A stretch of DNA of 64,000 nt from Streptomyces caniscabiei. GTDB lineage: Bacteria > Actinomycetota > Actinomycetes > Streptomycetales > Streptomycetaceae. A model generated the notes under the pieces. That model was given only the letters and a program-made list of their open reading frames with translations, did no database searches and was not told the origin of the DNA. The stretch is taken from NCBI RefSeq assembly GCF_014930365.1, contig NZ_JABXWI010000024.1:1-64000 (forward strand), given 5' to 3'. Made by a program: the position numbers and the translations under genes. Positions 26,567 to 34,225 of the stretch are shown in pieces (position 1 is the first letter of the stretch; each line of letters opens with the position of its first letter).

Positions 26567-27861
26567 CCCAGAATCTGGCGCTGCTCGGCGGCACCCCCGT
26601 GATCAAAAGCCCGCTGGAGGAACGATGGCCGGCGTTCCACGAGTCGGATGTCGAGGCCGCCGCCGAGCTGGTCCGGCGCGGCGAGATCTCCTACAACGGC
26701 AGGGAAGGGACGGTGCGGGACCTGGAGGAGCACTTCCGTGACTACGTGGGAACGCGATACGCGCTCGCGGTGAACTCCGGTACGTCCGCCCTGCACTCGG
26801 CCTTCTTCGCCATCGGCCTGCATTCCGGTGACGAAGTCCTCGCCCCCACCTACACGTTCCACGCGACGGTCATGCCGGTCTTCGCCTGCAACGCCGTACC
26901 CGTCCTGGTGGACGCCGAAGCCGACACCGGCAACATCGACCCCACGCTCCTGGAAGCGCACATCACCGCGCGCACGAAGGCCATCGTCGCCACCCATCTC
27001 AACGGATACCCGGTCGACATGGCGACGATCCTCGCCGTCGCCCGCAAGCACGGACTGTGGGTGATCGAGGACTGCTCGCAGGCCCACGGCGCCGAGTGCG
27101 ACGGCCGGCGGGTCGGTGGCCTGGGCGACGTCGCGGCCTTCAGCATGCAGTCGCGCAAGCAGGTCACGGCCGGCGCGGGCGGCATCCTGACCACGAACGA
27201 CGACCGCGTCCACGAACGAGCCGTGCTGTTCGGCCATTCCCTCAACCGCTCCGTGGAGGCCGTCGTCAGTGACGAGTACCGTCGCTTCGCGAGCACCGGC
27301 CTCGGCCTCAATCTCCGTATGCACCCGGTGGCCGCGGTGCTCGCCGACCGGTCGCTGGCCCGACTGGACGACCTGCTGAAGGTCCGCGAGGCCAACTGCG
27401 CGCACCTGGACGCCATGCTCTCGCGCATCGACGGCGTGCACCCTCCGGTGCGCCGGCCGCACATGACGAGGGTCGCCCACTACAGCCACCAACCCCTTTA
27501 CCGGCAAGAGGAGTTGGGCGACCTGTCCATCGGTACGTTCGTCAGGGCACTGGCCGCCGAGGGGGTCCCCGTCTCGCGTCCCAAGTCCCCGCCACTGCAT
27601 CAGGAACCGGCGTTCCAGGATCCGGAGTGGAAGCTGGACACCTATCACCCAGGGCCCGCGAACAGCTACCGCCGTTACCGCGACAGGCAGTTGCCGAACA
27701 GCGAGACCTACGTGGCCACCGCACTGCGGCTGCCGGTCTTCTCCCGAGACATGCGCGCCGAGTTGGACGCCGTCGGTGAGGCCTTCGAGAAGGTCACACA
27801 GCAGGCAGGCGTTCTTCGCGACCTGGAACGTGCCGGGCGCGTCCCGGCTCCCACGCCATGA
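26563..27861 (+). CDS. DegT/DnrJ/EryC1/StrS aminotransferase
   Basis: This 432-residue PLP enzyme is of the sugar/cyclitol aminotransferase family. VNSGTSALHSA (70-80) binds the cofactor phosphate, VIEDCSQAHGAE (167-178) carries the Asp170 that pairs with the PLP nitrogen, and FSMQSRKQVTAGAGG (193-207) contains the Schiff-base Lys199. The family includes StsC, which aminates scyllo-inosose in streptomycin biosynthesis. An inositol-phosphate synthase, a phosphatase and a dehydrogenase lie upstream in the same operon, so amination of a keto-cyclitol is the likely role (inference). The start GTG 26563 overlaps the previous stop. GCAGGAGAG lies before it. Confidence 0.93.
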   Translation: MTQNLALLGGTPVIKSPLEERWPAFHESDVEAAAELVRRGEISYNGREGTVRDLEEHFRDYVGTRYALAVNSGTSALHSAFFAIGLHSGDEVLAPTYTFHATVMPVFACNAVPVLVDAEADTGNIDPTLLEAHITARTKAIVATHLNGYPVDMATILAVARKHGLWVIEDCSQAHGAECDGRRVGGLGDVAAFSMQSRKQVTAGAGGILTTNDDRVHERAVLFGHSLNRSVEAVVSDEYRRFASTGLGLNLRMHPVAAVLADRSLARLDDLLKVREANCAHLDAMLSRIDGVHPPVRRPHMTRVAHYSHQPLYRQEELGDLSIGTFVRALAAEGVPVSRPKSPPLHQEPAFQDPEWKLDTYHPGPANSYRRYRDRQLPNSETYVATALRLPVFSRDMRAELDAVGEAFEKVTQQAGVLRDLERAGRVPAPTP

Positions 27862-27892
27862 CCGCAACTCGTCCCGCGCGGCAGGGGGAGGA

Positions 27893-28147
27893 ATGATGGA
27901 CAGACAAGAGATCGACAAACAGGTACGGGCCAATCTGGCGGCGCAGCTCAGGATCTCAGCTGACTTTCCGGACACGGATCTCCTCGCCGATCACGGGCTG
28001 GATTCACTGGCCAGCGTTCAGTTCACCATCGATCTGGAGGACACCTTCGGGATCGTCTTCGAGGACGAGGACATCGCTTTCGAAAGATTCGCGACCATCA
28101 AGAGCGTCGTCGATCTGCTGCTGGAGAAGCTTTTCCCCAGCAGCTGA
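27893..28147 (+). CDS. Discrete acyl/peptidyl carrier protein
   Basis: This 84-residue acidic protein has DHGLDSLASVQF (33-44), with Ser38 as the 4'-phosphopantetheine site, followed by DLEDTFGIVFEDED typical of helix III of carrier proteins. It starts at tandem ATG codons (27893, 27896) after a strong GGGGGAGGA site, 31 bases beyond the aminotransferase stop. It most likely carries the amino acid loaded by the adenylation enzyme at 16707 and consumed by the condensation protein at 6777 (inference). A separate use, as a carrier for acyl-CoA-dehydrogenase-type oxidation by the protein at 10812, is also possible. Confidence 0.92.
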   Translation: MMDRQEIDKQVRANLAAQLRISADFPDTDLLADHGLDSLASVQFTIDLEDTFGIVFEDEDIAFERFATIKSVVDLLLEKLFPSS

Positions 28148-28156
28148 TCGCGGGGG

Positions 28157-28172
28157 CGTGCCGACAGGCACG
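28157..28172 (+). terminator. Small GC hairpin after the carrier gene
   Basis: CGTGCC and GGCACG surround a GACA loop about ten bases after the carrier stop. It is short but well placed to end or attenuate the operon ahead of the Nudix gene. Confidence 0.35.
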
Positions 28173-28194
28173 TCGTGGACAACGGCGGCCGATG

Positions 28195-28200
28195 TAAGCT
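28195..28200 (+). promoter_or_regulatory. Candidate -10 element for a leaderless Nudix transcript
   Basis: TAAGCT lies six bases before GTG 28207, and no Shine-Dalgarno sequence precedes that start. This is the pattern of a leaderless mRNA. No well-spaced -35 hexamer was found. Confidence 0.3.
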
Positions 28201-28206
28201 GACTTG

Positions 28207-28707
28207 GTGCCTACACCAACGCCAGAGGAAACAGTCGCGCATCGCCCGAGTGCGCGCGTCGTGCTGTTGGACGAAAACGGTCGGCTGCTATTGTTCTCCG
28301 CGCGCGATCACAAGGGCGACTCCATGCGCTGGTTCACCGCCGGCGGTGGCCTGGAGTCCGGTGAGAGTTATGAACAGGCGGCGCTTCGAGAATTGCGGGA
28401 GGAAACCGGCCTCGTCGATGTCGACCTGGGCCCGCAGATCTGGCAGGGGCGGCCTTGGAGGACGGTCAGAGAAGGCGTCACTTACGAAGTCACGCAACGC
28501 TACTTCCTGGCCCGGGTTCCGACCTTCGCAGTGGACACCTCGGCCTTCCAGGACGTGGAGAAGGCCGCGATCACCGGCTACCGCTGGTGGAGCGTGGAAG
28601 AGCTGGAGAAGACCTCCGATCTGCTCCGCCCGGCCGGGCTCCCCGCGTTGCTCAAGGCCCTTCTGACCGACGGCCCGCCCAGCGAACCGGTGCTGGTGGA
28701 CGGCTGA
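28207..28707 (+). CDS. Nudix hydrolase
   Basis: This 166-residue protein has a complete Nudix box: GGGLESGESYEQAAL followed directly by RELREETGLV (GX5EX7REUXEEXGU) around residues 46-69. It hydrolyses a nucleoside-diphosphate-linked compound of unknown identity. It begins with TTG 28204 or GTG 28207; the latter is chosen because a -10-like element sits six bases before it. It has its own probable promoter, so membership in the cluster is uncertain, although sanitising or releasing a nucleotide-activated intermediate would fit the nucleotide-handling genes upstream (inference). Confidence 0.88.
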   Translation: MPTPTPEETVAHRPSARVVLLDENGRLLLFSARDHKGDSMRWFTAGGGLESGESYEQAALRELREETGLVDVDLGPQIWQGRPWRTVREGVTYEVTQRYFLARVPTFAVDTSAFQDVEKAAITGYRWWSVEELEKTSDLLRPAGLPALLKALLTDGPPSEPVLVDG

Positions 28708-28814
28708 CGCCGGGCAGACCCTGTCGATGACGCGTCTGCCGACAAGATCGGGACAAGATTTCCCGCACTACTCTCTGAGTCGAACAGCCAAGTCGACAGC
28801 AGAGGGACCGGTGA

Positions 28815-29471
28815 ATGATCTCGGAAATCGAGAAATACAGCGTCGGCTGGACCGATCTGGCAGAAGCGTCCACCCGCAATGCCGAACTCCTCAAGGAGCT
28901 GGCTCTCGACAAGCAGTCCTTGCGGAAAATGGCGACCGAGGCCTGGGAATATCCCACCTTGCGCGACATGTGCGAACAGACGAGGCAGCTTAGCAGGATA
29001 GTTCTGCACGATGCCCTGGACCGCGGCTTCAGGCTCCGCCTCCACCTCTGGAACGACTTCGAGACGGGCTATCCCCATAATCACCGCTGGTCCTTCTCGA
29101 CCAGGTTGCTGAGTGGGGGATACCACCACACCCTCTACGAGTCGCCGAGCGGCTTCGACTCGTCTTCCAGGAACGACGCCGACGGCGTGGAACTCATCAC
29201 GCGCTACCGGACACTTGAGTCCGCCGGCGCCGGGTACACGCTCCACCACGACACCGTGCACCGAACGGAGACGACCGTCGACACGGTGTCCCTGCTCATT
29301 CGTGGGCCGGTGGAGAAACGGCGCGCACTGACCGCCGACCCCGGGACGGGGAAGTTCCGGTTCAGTCTCGGCCGCACCATGGAAACGCCCCCGGAGGTCG
29401 CCGCCAGGCGGATGTCGAGCGCGCAGTTCGAGGCGATGTTCGCCAGGCTGGAGAAGCTCGGCATTCTCTGA
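28815..29471 (+). CDS. Cupin-like protein of unknown function
   Basis: This 218-residue protein is not assignable to a named family by eye. The stretch LHLWNDFETGYPHNHRWSFS (about 76-95) followed by LLSGGYHHTLYE and later GYTLHHDTVHRTE suggests a cupin or cysteine-dioxygenase-like barrel. HNHRW and the two later His clusters are candidate metal ligands. It could be a small oxygenase or an isomerase acting on the product. The preceding 107 bases hold AGAGGG before the GTG/ATG region; ATG 28815 is chosen. It converges on the PhyH gene, with a hairpin between them. Confidence 0.55.
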   Translation: MISEIEKYSVGWTDLAEASTRNAELLKELALDKQSLRKMATEAWEYPTLRDMCEQTRQLSRIVLHDALDRGFRLRLHLWNDFETGYPHNHRWSFSTRLLSGGYHHTLYESPSGFDSSSRNDADGVELITRYRTLESAGAGYTLHHDTVHRTETTVDTVSLLIRGPVEKRRALTADPGTGKFRFSLGRTMETPPEVAARRMSSAQFEAMFARLEKLGIL

Positions 29472-29536
29472 CCGCCCGGTCCGCGCCGCCTGGCCCCTGT
29501 GCCGTGAAGCGGGGCACGATGCTCCGAGAGGACCGT

Positions 29537-29571
29537 CAACCGGGCCCTTGCCATAGCCCGGGCACCGGTTG
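29537..29571. terminator. Hairpin between convergent cupin-like and PhyH genes
   Basis: CAACCGG (29537-29543) pairs with CCGGTTG (29565-29571). An inner GCCC (29544-29547) pairs with GGGC (29560-29563). The placement between convergent genes suggests a two-way terminator. Confidence 0.45.
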
Positions 29572-29621
29572 AACGCGGCGTCGCGGCTGTCCTCACCCCG
29601 GAGCGACAACGCGGATGAACC

Positions 29622-30521
29622 TCATTGCCCGGTCGACCCCGCGACATGGCGTCGTACGTCCTGCCGGACCCGCATCCGCCGCCGGGCCTCGGCACGGCTG
29701 ATCGGATGGCTGTCGTCCCACGCGATGGCGTTGCGCATCAGCGCGGCCAGCGCCGGTTCGACGCCGTCCAGGTATTCCGGGTCACGCATCCAGGTCAGTG
29801 AGGTCTGCCCGCCGGTCGGCTCCTCCTGGGATTGAACGTTCATGTGCAGGGTGCGGCGGAACACTCCCGCACGGCACGAACCGCGGTGCACCATGTGGTA
29901 GTTCATGTAGATGACGTCCCCGGGGCGGCAGTCGACGACTACTTCACCCGGCATCCGGCCCGTTCCAAAAACCTCGATCTCCTCACGCTCACGGTCCGTC
30001 AGGGGTCGGCGATGGGATCCCGGGATCGCGTGGAAAGAACTATCCTCGGAGAGGCACACATTGAATTGCACATGCCGGGGTTTTCCGTCCGGATCATAAT
30101 GCTCGTGCTCATGGTTGTCCTTGTGCCAGTTGAGTTCGTAGTCCACGTGGTCAGGGGACCACAGGGAATGCGCCGACCAGAAACGCAGCTGCGGCCCCAG
30201 TATCGCGTGGACCGGCTCCATGAACCCGTGGTGGCCGAATATCCTGGCCAGTTCGGGTTCATAGAGATCCGGCATGAAGATGTTGTTGACCCCCCAAGTG
30301 TCGACCTGACCGTCCTGCCGAGCGGTGTAGCGGGACCCGACGAATCGCTCCGGGGCGGACCGGACCTTCTGAACGATGCGCTCGTTGGCTGCCCGAAGCG
30401 TGGCGACTTCGTCCTCGGTGAAGACGCCCGGGACCACGGTGTAGCCGTTTGTGAAGAACTCCTCGACATGTGCACCCAAGGAGCCGCCGCATTGCTCTCG
30501 CGTTGAGATTCGGTCGTTCAC
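29622..30521 (-). CDS. Phytanoyl-CoA-dioxygenase-family Fe(II)/2-oxoglutarate oxygenase
   Basis: This 299-residue protein has the PhyH double-stranded beta-helix signatures. NWHKDNHEH (131-139) gives the HxD iron ligands His133 and Asp135, and NYHMVHRGS (207-215) gives the distal His. An Arg near 222 probably holds 2-oxoglutarate. FFTNGYTVVPGVFTEDEVATLR near 22-43 is the usual N-terminal segment and is shown here only as family context. It hydroxylates or desaturates a small molecule, perhaps a late tailoring step. The start is GTG 30521 with AGAGG upstream. It is divergent from the adenosine-deaminase gene. Confidence 0.85.
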   Translation of the reverse strand: MNDRISTREQCGGSLGAHVEEFFTNGYTVVPGVFTEDEVATLRAANERIVQKVRSAPERFVGSRYTARQDGQVDTWGVNNIFMPDLYEPELARIFGHHGFMEPVHAILGPQLRFWSAHSLWSPDHVDYELNWHKDNHEHEHYDPDGKPRHVQFNVCLSEDSSFHAIPGSHRRPLTDREREEIEVFGTGRMPGEVVVDCRPGDVIYMNYHMVHRGSCRAGVFRRTLHMNVQSQEEPTGGQTSLTWMRDPEYLDGVEPALAALMRNAIAWDDSHPISRAEARRRMRVRQDVRRHVAGSTGQ

Positions 30522-30644
30522 CTGACACCTCTGCTAAGAGTGTTCGTCTGCAAAGCATGCTGATTTTAAAAACAGTCTCCCACCCGCGTCTTGTCGACCC
30601 CTTGTCGGCCTGCGTGAACTCAGCCCGCGTGTACCATCCGAGCC

Positions 30645-31688
30645 ATGGAATCATTCATCGCGGGATTGCCGAAAGCCGAACTGCACGTACACCACGTGGG
30701 ATCTGCTCCCGCCGAGACCGTCATAGAACTTGCTTCGCGCCATCCTGCTTCCAAGGTCCCGAAAGAAGCACAAGAATTGGCGGATTACTTCGCCTTCCGG
30801 GACTTCTCACATTTCATCGAAGCCTATGTCTCCGTCGTCGACCTCATTCGTACGGCGGATGACGTCAAACTCCTGACGATCGGAATCGCCAAGGATCTGG
30901 CCCGGCAGAACGTTCGCTACGCCGAACTGACCGTCACTCCCTACAGTTCGGTTCGCAGAGGAATCCCAGAAGCCGAATTCATGGCGGCGATCGAGGAGGC
31001 GCGGATCGCCGCCGAGGCCGAACTGGGGGTCGTCCTGCGCTGGTGCTTCGATATTCCCGGTGACGCGGGGCTCGCAGCCGCGGAGGAGACGACCCGGCTG
31101 GCCCTGGACGTGGGTGCCGACGGGCTGGTGAGCCTCGGGCTCGCGGGCCGGGAGGCCGGGGTGTCGCGTGCCCAGTTCAAGCCGTACTTCGACCGGGCCC
31201 GTGCGGCCGGACTGCACAGCGTCCCCCACGCAGGGGAAACCTCCGGATCGGAGAGCGTCTGGGAGGCCCTGCGGGTCCTGGGCGCCGAACGCATCGGCCA
31301 CGGGACGACCGCGGTGACCGACGAGGCGCTCCTCCGTCACCTGGCCGAACACCGGATTCCGTTGGAGGTCTGCCTCACCTCCAACGTGGCCACACGGGTC
31401 GTCGCGGACGCCGAGCAGCACCCCATCCGACAGCTGGTGAGGGCCGGGGTGTCTATCACGGTCAACACCGATGACCCGCTCATGTTCGGCACGGACCTCA
31501 ACCGTGAATACGCGGTCGTAGCCCGACTTCTCGGCCTGAGCGAGCCTCAGGTGGCCGATCTGGCCAAGACCTCGGTGGAGACGTCGTTCATGGACCCCCT
31601 GGCCAAACGCCGGCTGATGACCGAGATCGACGTCTACCTAGCCAACTGGATGACCGCCTCCAGGGCCCCCGAAGAGCATCACGCATGA
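30645..31688 (+). CDS. Adenosine-deaminase-family protein
   Basis: This 347-residue TIM-barrel deaminase has AELHVHHVGS (11-20; zinc ligands His14 and His16), HAGET (zinc and catalytic Glu region), RIGHGT and NTDDP. It lacks the usual HLHLEG reading, having HVHHVG instead, as in a second ADA-like group common in Streptomyces whose substrate may be a modified purine nucleoside. It may be a chromosomal neighbour rather than a pathway gene. If it belongs to the cluster, it could recycle the 5'-deoxyadenosine or adenosine side products of AdoMet chemistry (inference). It is the last intact gene before the debris region. Confidence 0.85.
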   Translation: MESFIAGLPKAELHVHHVGSAPAETVIELASRHPASKVPKEAQELADYFAFRDFSHFIEAYVSVVDLIRTADDVKLLTIGIAKDLARQNVRYAELTVTPYSSVRRGIPEAEFMAAIEEARIAAEAELGVVLRWCFDIPGDAGLAAAEETTRLALDVGADGLVSLGLAGREAGVSRAQFKPYFDRARAAGLHSVPHAGETSGSESVWEALRVLGAERIGHGTTAVTDEALLRHLAEHRIPLEVCLTSNVATRVVADAEQHPIRQLVRAGVSITVNTDDPLMFGTDLNREYAVVARLLGLSEPQVADLAKTSVETSFMDPLAKRRLMTEIDVYLANWMTASRAPEEHHA

Positions 31689-31802
31689 TCCAACGGACGG
31701 AATGACCTGCGCCCATTCCCGCCAGCAGGGAGACCCGCCGGACGATACTTTCGGAAGCGCCCGAAGCATCCCAACTCGCTGGCCACTGAGCCTTTTCCGT
31801 CC

Positions 31803-32150
31803 TCAGTCTGAGCTGGTCAGATGGAGGGTGAGGACGGCTTGGACAAGGCTGGTGATTCGGGTCGTCGAGCAGCGGAGCTTGCGTTGGAGCCGCCAGGACT
31901 TGAGGGTGGCGATGGCTTGTTCGACCAGTGCCCGGACCTTCGCGTGGCCCTCGACGGAGGCCGCGGTGGTAAGCACGTCCTCGCGCTGCCGTTCCGGAGA
32001 CGACATAGCTGGCTTGATCCGCGACAGCCGCCGCACTCCTAACAGGCACTTTCCGCATCCGCCGTAAGGGCGTTCGATCATGTTCAGGTCCGTACCGCGC
32101 AAGACTTCTCCGTTCCGAACACGCAAGGTACGGAGACTTGGCGGCCACAC
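31803..32150 (-). pseudogene. IS5-type DDE transposase C-terminal fragment
   Basis: On the minus strand, GHAKVRALVEQAIATLKSW, then RLQRKLRCSTTRITSLVQAV, is the C-terminal Glu-containing helix of IS5/DDE_Tnp_4 transposases. The upstream catalytic Asp regions are scrambled across frames. It is a dead remnant. Confidence 0.65.
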
Positions 32151-32174
32151 CCAGGATGATCTTGCTCAGCCCAG

Positions 32175-32640
32175 GAAGCTCAGACGAACCTGACGGTTGA
32201 CATTGGAGATGTTGGTGTCCACCAACCTCCGCAAAGACAACCCGCAGCATAGCCAGAGGTCTCCAGGCTCAGCACAAACGCCGCGGTGAGGATCTGCGGC
32301 GGCTTCGTCGACATCAGCTGCTGCTGGTCGAGCGGTGCGAGACGCTTTCGAAGCCGTACATCGAGCTCGGCAGCCTTGCGGTGGAAGCTCGCGGAGGACG
32401 CCTTGGGCTTCTCGCCCCTCCGTTCCTTCTTGGAGGCCACCGCAGCGTCGAGGAGCTGCCGCTCGCTCTCCGAGGTCAGGCGCTTGGTCACCAGTTCCCG
32501 GGTCTTGACCAACTCCGCCAGACGACAGGGCTGAACCTCCGCCAGGTACGCGGGAAGCCGGTCGGCGGTGATCCAGCTGGTCGCCTTGGCCCCGGCGTCC
32601 GCGAGCCGGGGAAGACCGCACACGATGTCGACCGCCGCGC
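32175..32640 (-). pseudogene. Helicase-associated protein fragment
   Basis: The minus-strand frame contains RLPAYLAEVQPCRLAELVKT, RELVTKRLTSESERQLLDAA and DQQQLMSTKPPQILTAAFVL. These resemble the region before a DUF3883 domain in large SNF2-type helicases of restriction or phage-defence loci. Both the helicase core and the C-terminal domain are missing. The assignment is from memory of the family. Confidence 0.45.
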
Positions 32641-32749
32641 CGTTGGACGCCTCGGCACAGTCGAGCTAGGACGCGGGGCCGGCCGGCCGCACAGTGCCAC
32701 GCCTGTCGACATAGGCGTAGGCGAACCGACGGGCCGCCGACGCACCGGT

Positions 32750-33033
32750 CCGTCGGACGGTACCTGGCACGCCGTCACCGTCGGCGAGATCCCGGTCGGC
32801 CTGTGCACCGAGTACCTCTGTGTGCCGTCCGTGGAGCAGACCGTGTACGCGACGGTGGTGCTCTCCAACGCCACCGCCCAGGCATCGTTGGCCGGCCCTG
32901 TGGAGGTCACCGTCGACGACGACCTCCTGCTGACCACACTCGCCCCCGGTGGTGTCCGCCGGGTGGGTCTCGGGCCGGCCGAGGGCATCCGGGTCACGCG
33001 CCGTACGAACCTGCACGAGTCGAGGTCGGCGTA
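32750..33033 (+). pseudogene. DUF4139 (mucoidy-inhibitor-like) gene fragment
   Basis: EIPVGLCTEYLCVPSVEQTV, then AGPVEVTVDDDLLLTTLAPG and EGIRVTRRTNLHES, is the beta-rich DUF4139 core. Both ends are missing and the frame is replaced by unrelated debris. Confidence 0.55.
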
Positions 33034-33105
33034 GGGGCGCAGCGGCAGCTGCCGGGCTGTCCACTCGCCCGACAGGATCTGCTTGGACAGCGGTGGACGG
33101 TCGTA
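33016..33105 (-). pseudogene. Ferredoxin-reductase-type flavoprotein fragment
   Basis: About 30 codons reading YDRPPLSKQILSGEW, then LPLRPYADLD, match the segment after the first FAD motif in rubredoxin/ferredoxin reductase-like enzymes. Everything else is lost. Confidence 0.5.
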
Positions 33106-33269
33106 CGGACATCCGCCCGGACGGCCAGGACGTGAGCGATGCCCGATCGGCGACGACCCGCCCGCCGACGACTTCCGCCGCCGGTCGCCGCCATTCCAGC
33201 AGGATGCGCTGCGCGCCGACGTCGCCATCGCCGGCACGGTGCGCCGGATCGCCGAGCGGACAGCGCCCC

Positions 33270-33444
33270 ACCGTCTCAGGTCGCGCTCGCCTGGCTGCCG
33301 GCCCGCAGCGAGTACGTCCGCCCGATCCCCGGCACCAAGACCCCCGGTATCCGCTCAACAACGCCGCCGCAGCGACTCTCGAGCTCCGCTCGGCCGACCT
33401 GCGAACTCGACGCCCTGCCCGCTCCTACCGGCAGGCGCTACTGA
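33270..33444 (+). pseudogene. Aldo/keto reductase C-terminal fragment
   Basis: VALAWLPARSEYVRPIPGTK corresponds to the NADP-binding end of aldo/keto reductases, and ELDALPAPTGRRY followed by a stop is their usual C-terminus. The sequence between is out of register, implying two compensating frameshifts. Confidence 0.55.
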
Positions 33445-33511
33445 GGAAGTCTGCGGTACCCGCACCCGCCCACAAGCGAGACCACCGACGACACCACCGA
33501 GGAGATCTCTG

Positions 33512-33775
33512 ATGGGCCCTGATGCGAAGGATGTCGTCCGGGAGTCCATCGCCGCGCTCAACCGCCACGACTGGCACCGTGCCGGCCGACTGATGACCCC
33601 GGATTCCAACTACACCATTCAGTCCTATGACCTCCCCGGTGCGGCGACGCCGACGGACGGCGCTACACATGGCAGGGCGGGCGACGGCTTGGATGCCGGA
33701 TGCGGCTGGACCTGCCCCGCGGAGTGGACGCGCGCCCGGGAGAATCCGCAGCAGCGGTGCGCGGACATCTGATGC
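33512..33775 (+). pseudogene. Truncated SnoaL/NTF2-like gene
   Basis: The first about 50 codons (PDAKDVVRESIAALNRHDWH...YTIQSYDLPGA) are clearly paralogous to the intact gene at 51137. After TPTDG the sequence diverges completely and ends early. The start and a GAGG-type ribosome site are preserved. It looks like a broken duplicate of a catabolic-island gene, left at its left border. Confidence 0.7.
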
Positions 33776-34049
33776 AAGACCTGGAGCGGGGCCGGGCGGC
33801 ATGAGCAAGCTGCTGGAGGAACCCGGTGACGACGTCACCGAGATGGACCGGTACGCCCCGAGACGTACGACGGAACAGCGGGCGACTGCTGGGACAGTCG
33901 CGTTGTCGCGCGATGGTCGGAAGCCTGCGGGAAGGCATGAAGAGACTCCCAGGGCCACGCTCGCACGTCGCCTCCCCACGGCAGTGATGTCGGCGGGCGC
34001 GCTGACGGTCGTCTTTCCCTTCCTGGCTCTTCCTCGCCCGGGCCAGCCT

Positions 34050-34059
34050 GTCATACAAT
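34050..34059. promoter_or_regulatory. Half-site of the island operator
   Basis: GTCATACAAT is the conserved half of the operator found before the other island genes (TTGTATGAC on the opposite strand). The partner half is degenerate. Confidence 0.4.
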
Positions 34060-34194
34060 CTTACCGACTGCCTCACGGAGCGTCCGGACATCGACACAAT
34101 GTGTGGAGGCCCGCCGATCAGCCCATGTGTCACGCGGTTGAACTTCCTGAGTCGGTCCGCGAAATTCGCGCGCGGAAGCTCACTGCCGCTTGGG

Positions 34195-34211
34195 TTGTAC
34201 GATCGCCGTAC
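34195..34211. promoter_or_regulatory. GntR operator-like palindrome before the first FCD regulator
   Basis: TTGTACGATCGCCGTAC contains GTAC...GTAC arms, 15 bases before GTG 34226. The arms resemble the GTAT...ATAC arms of other island operators, suggesting autoregulation. Confidence 0.5.
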
Positions 34212-34225
34212 CGTATCCTGATCCC

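Larger units (their letters stand above)
33776..34225. other. Left border of catabolic island, no clear gene
   Basis: About 450 bases without recognisable protein homology. A half-operator (GTCATACAA, 34050-34058) and the promoter region of the first GntR gene lie here. Confidence 0.45.

Noticed and set aside
30542..30570. GTTCGTCTG-N11-GATTTTAAA as a second StrR box between PhyH and ADA genes
   Set aside because: The left half is good but the right half matches at only about half of the positions; too weak to list as a site.
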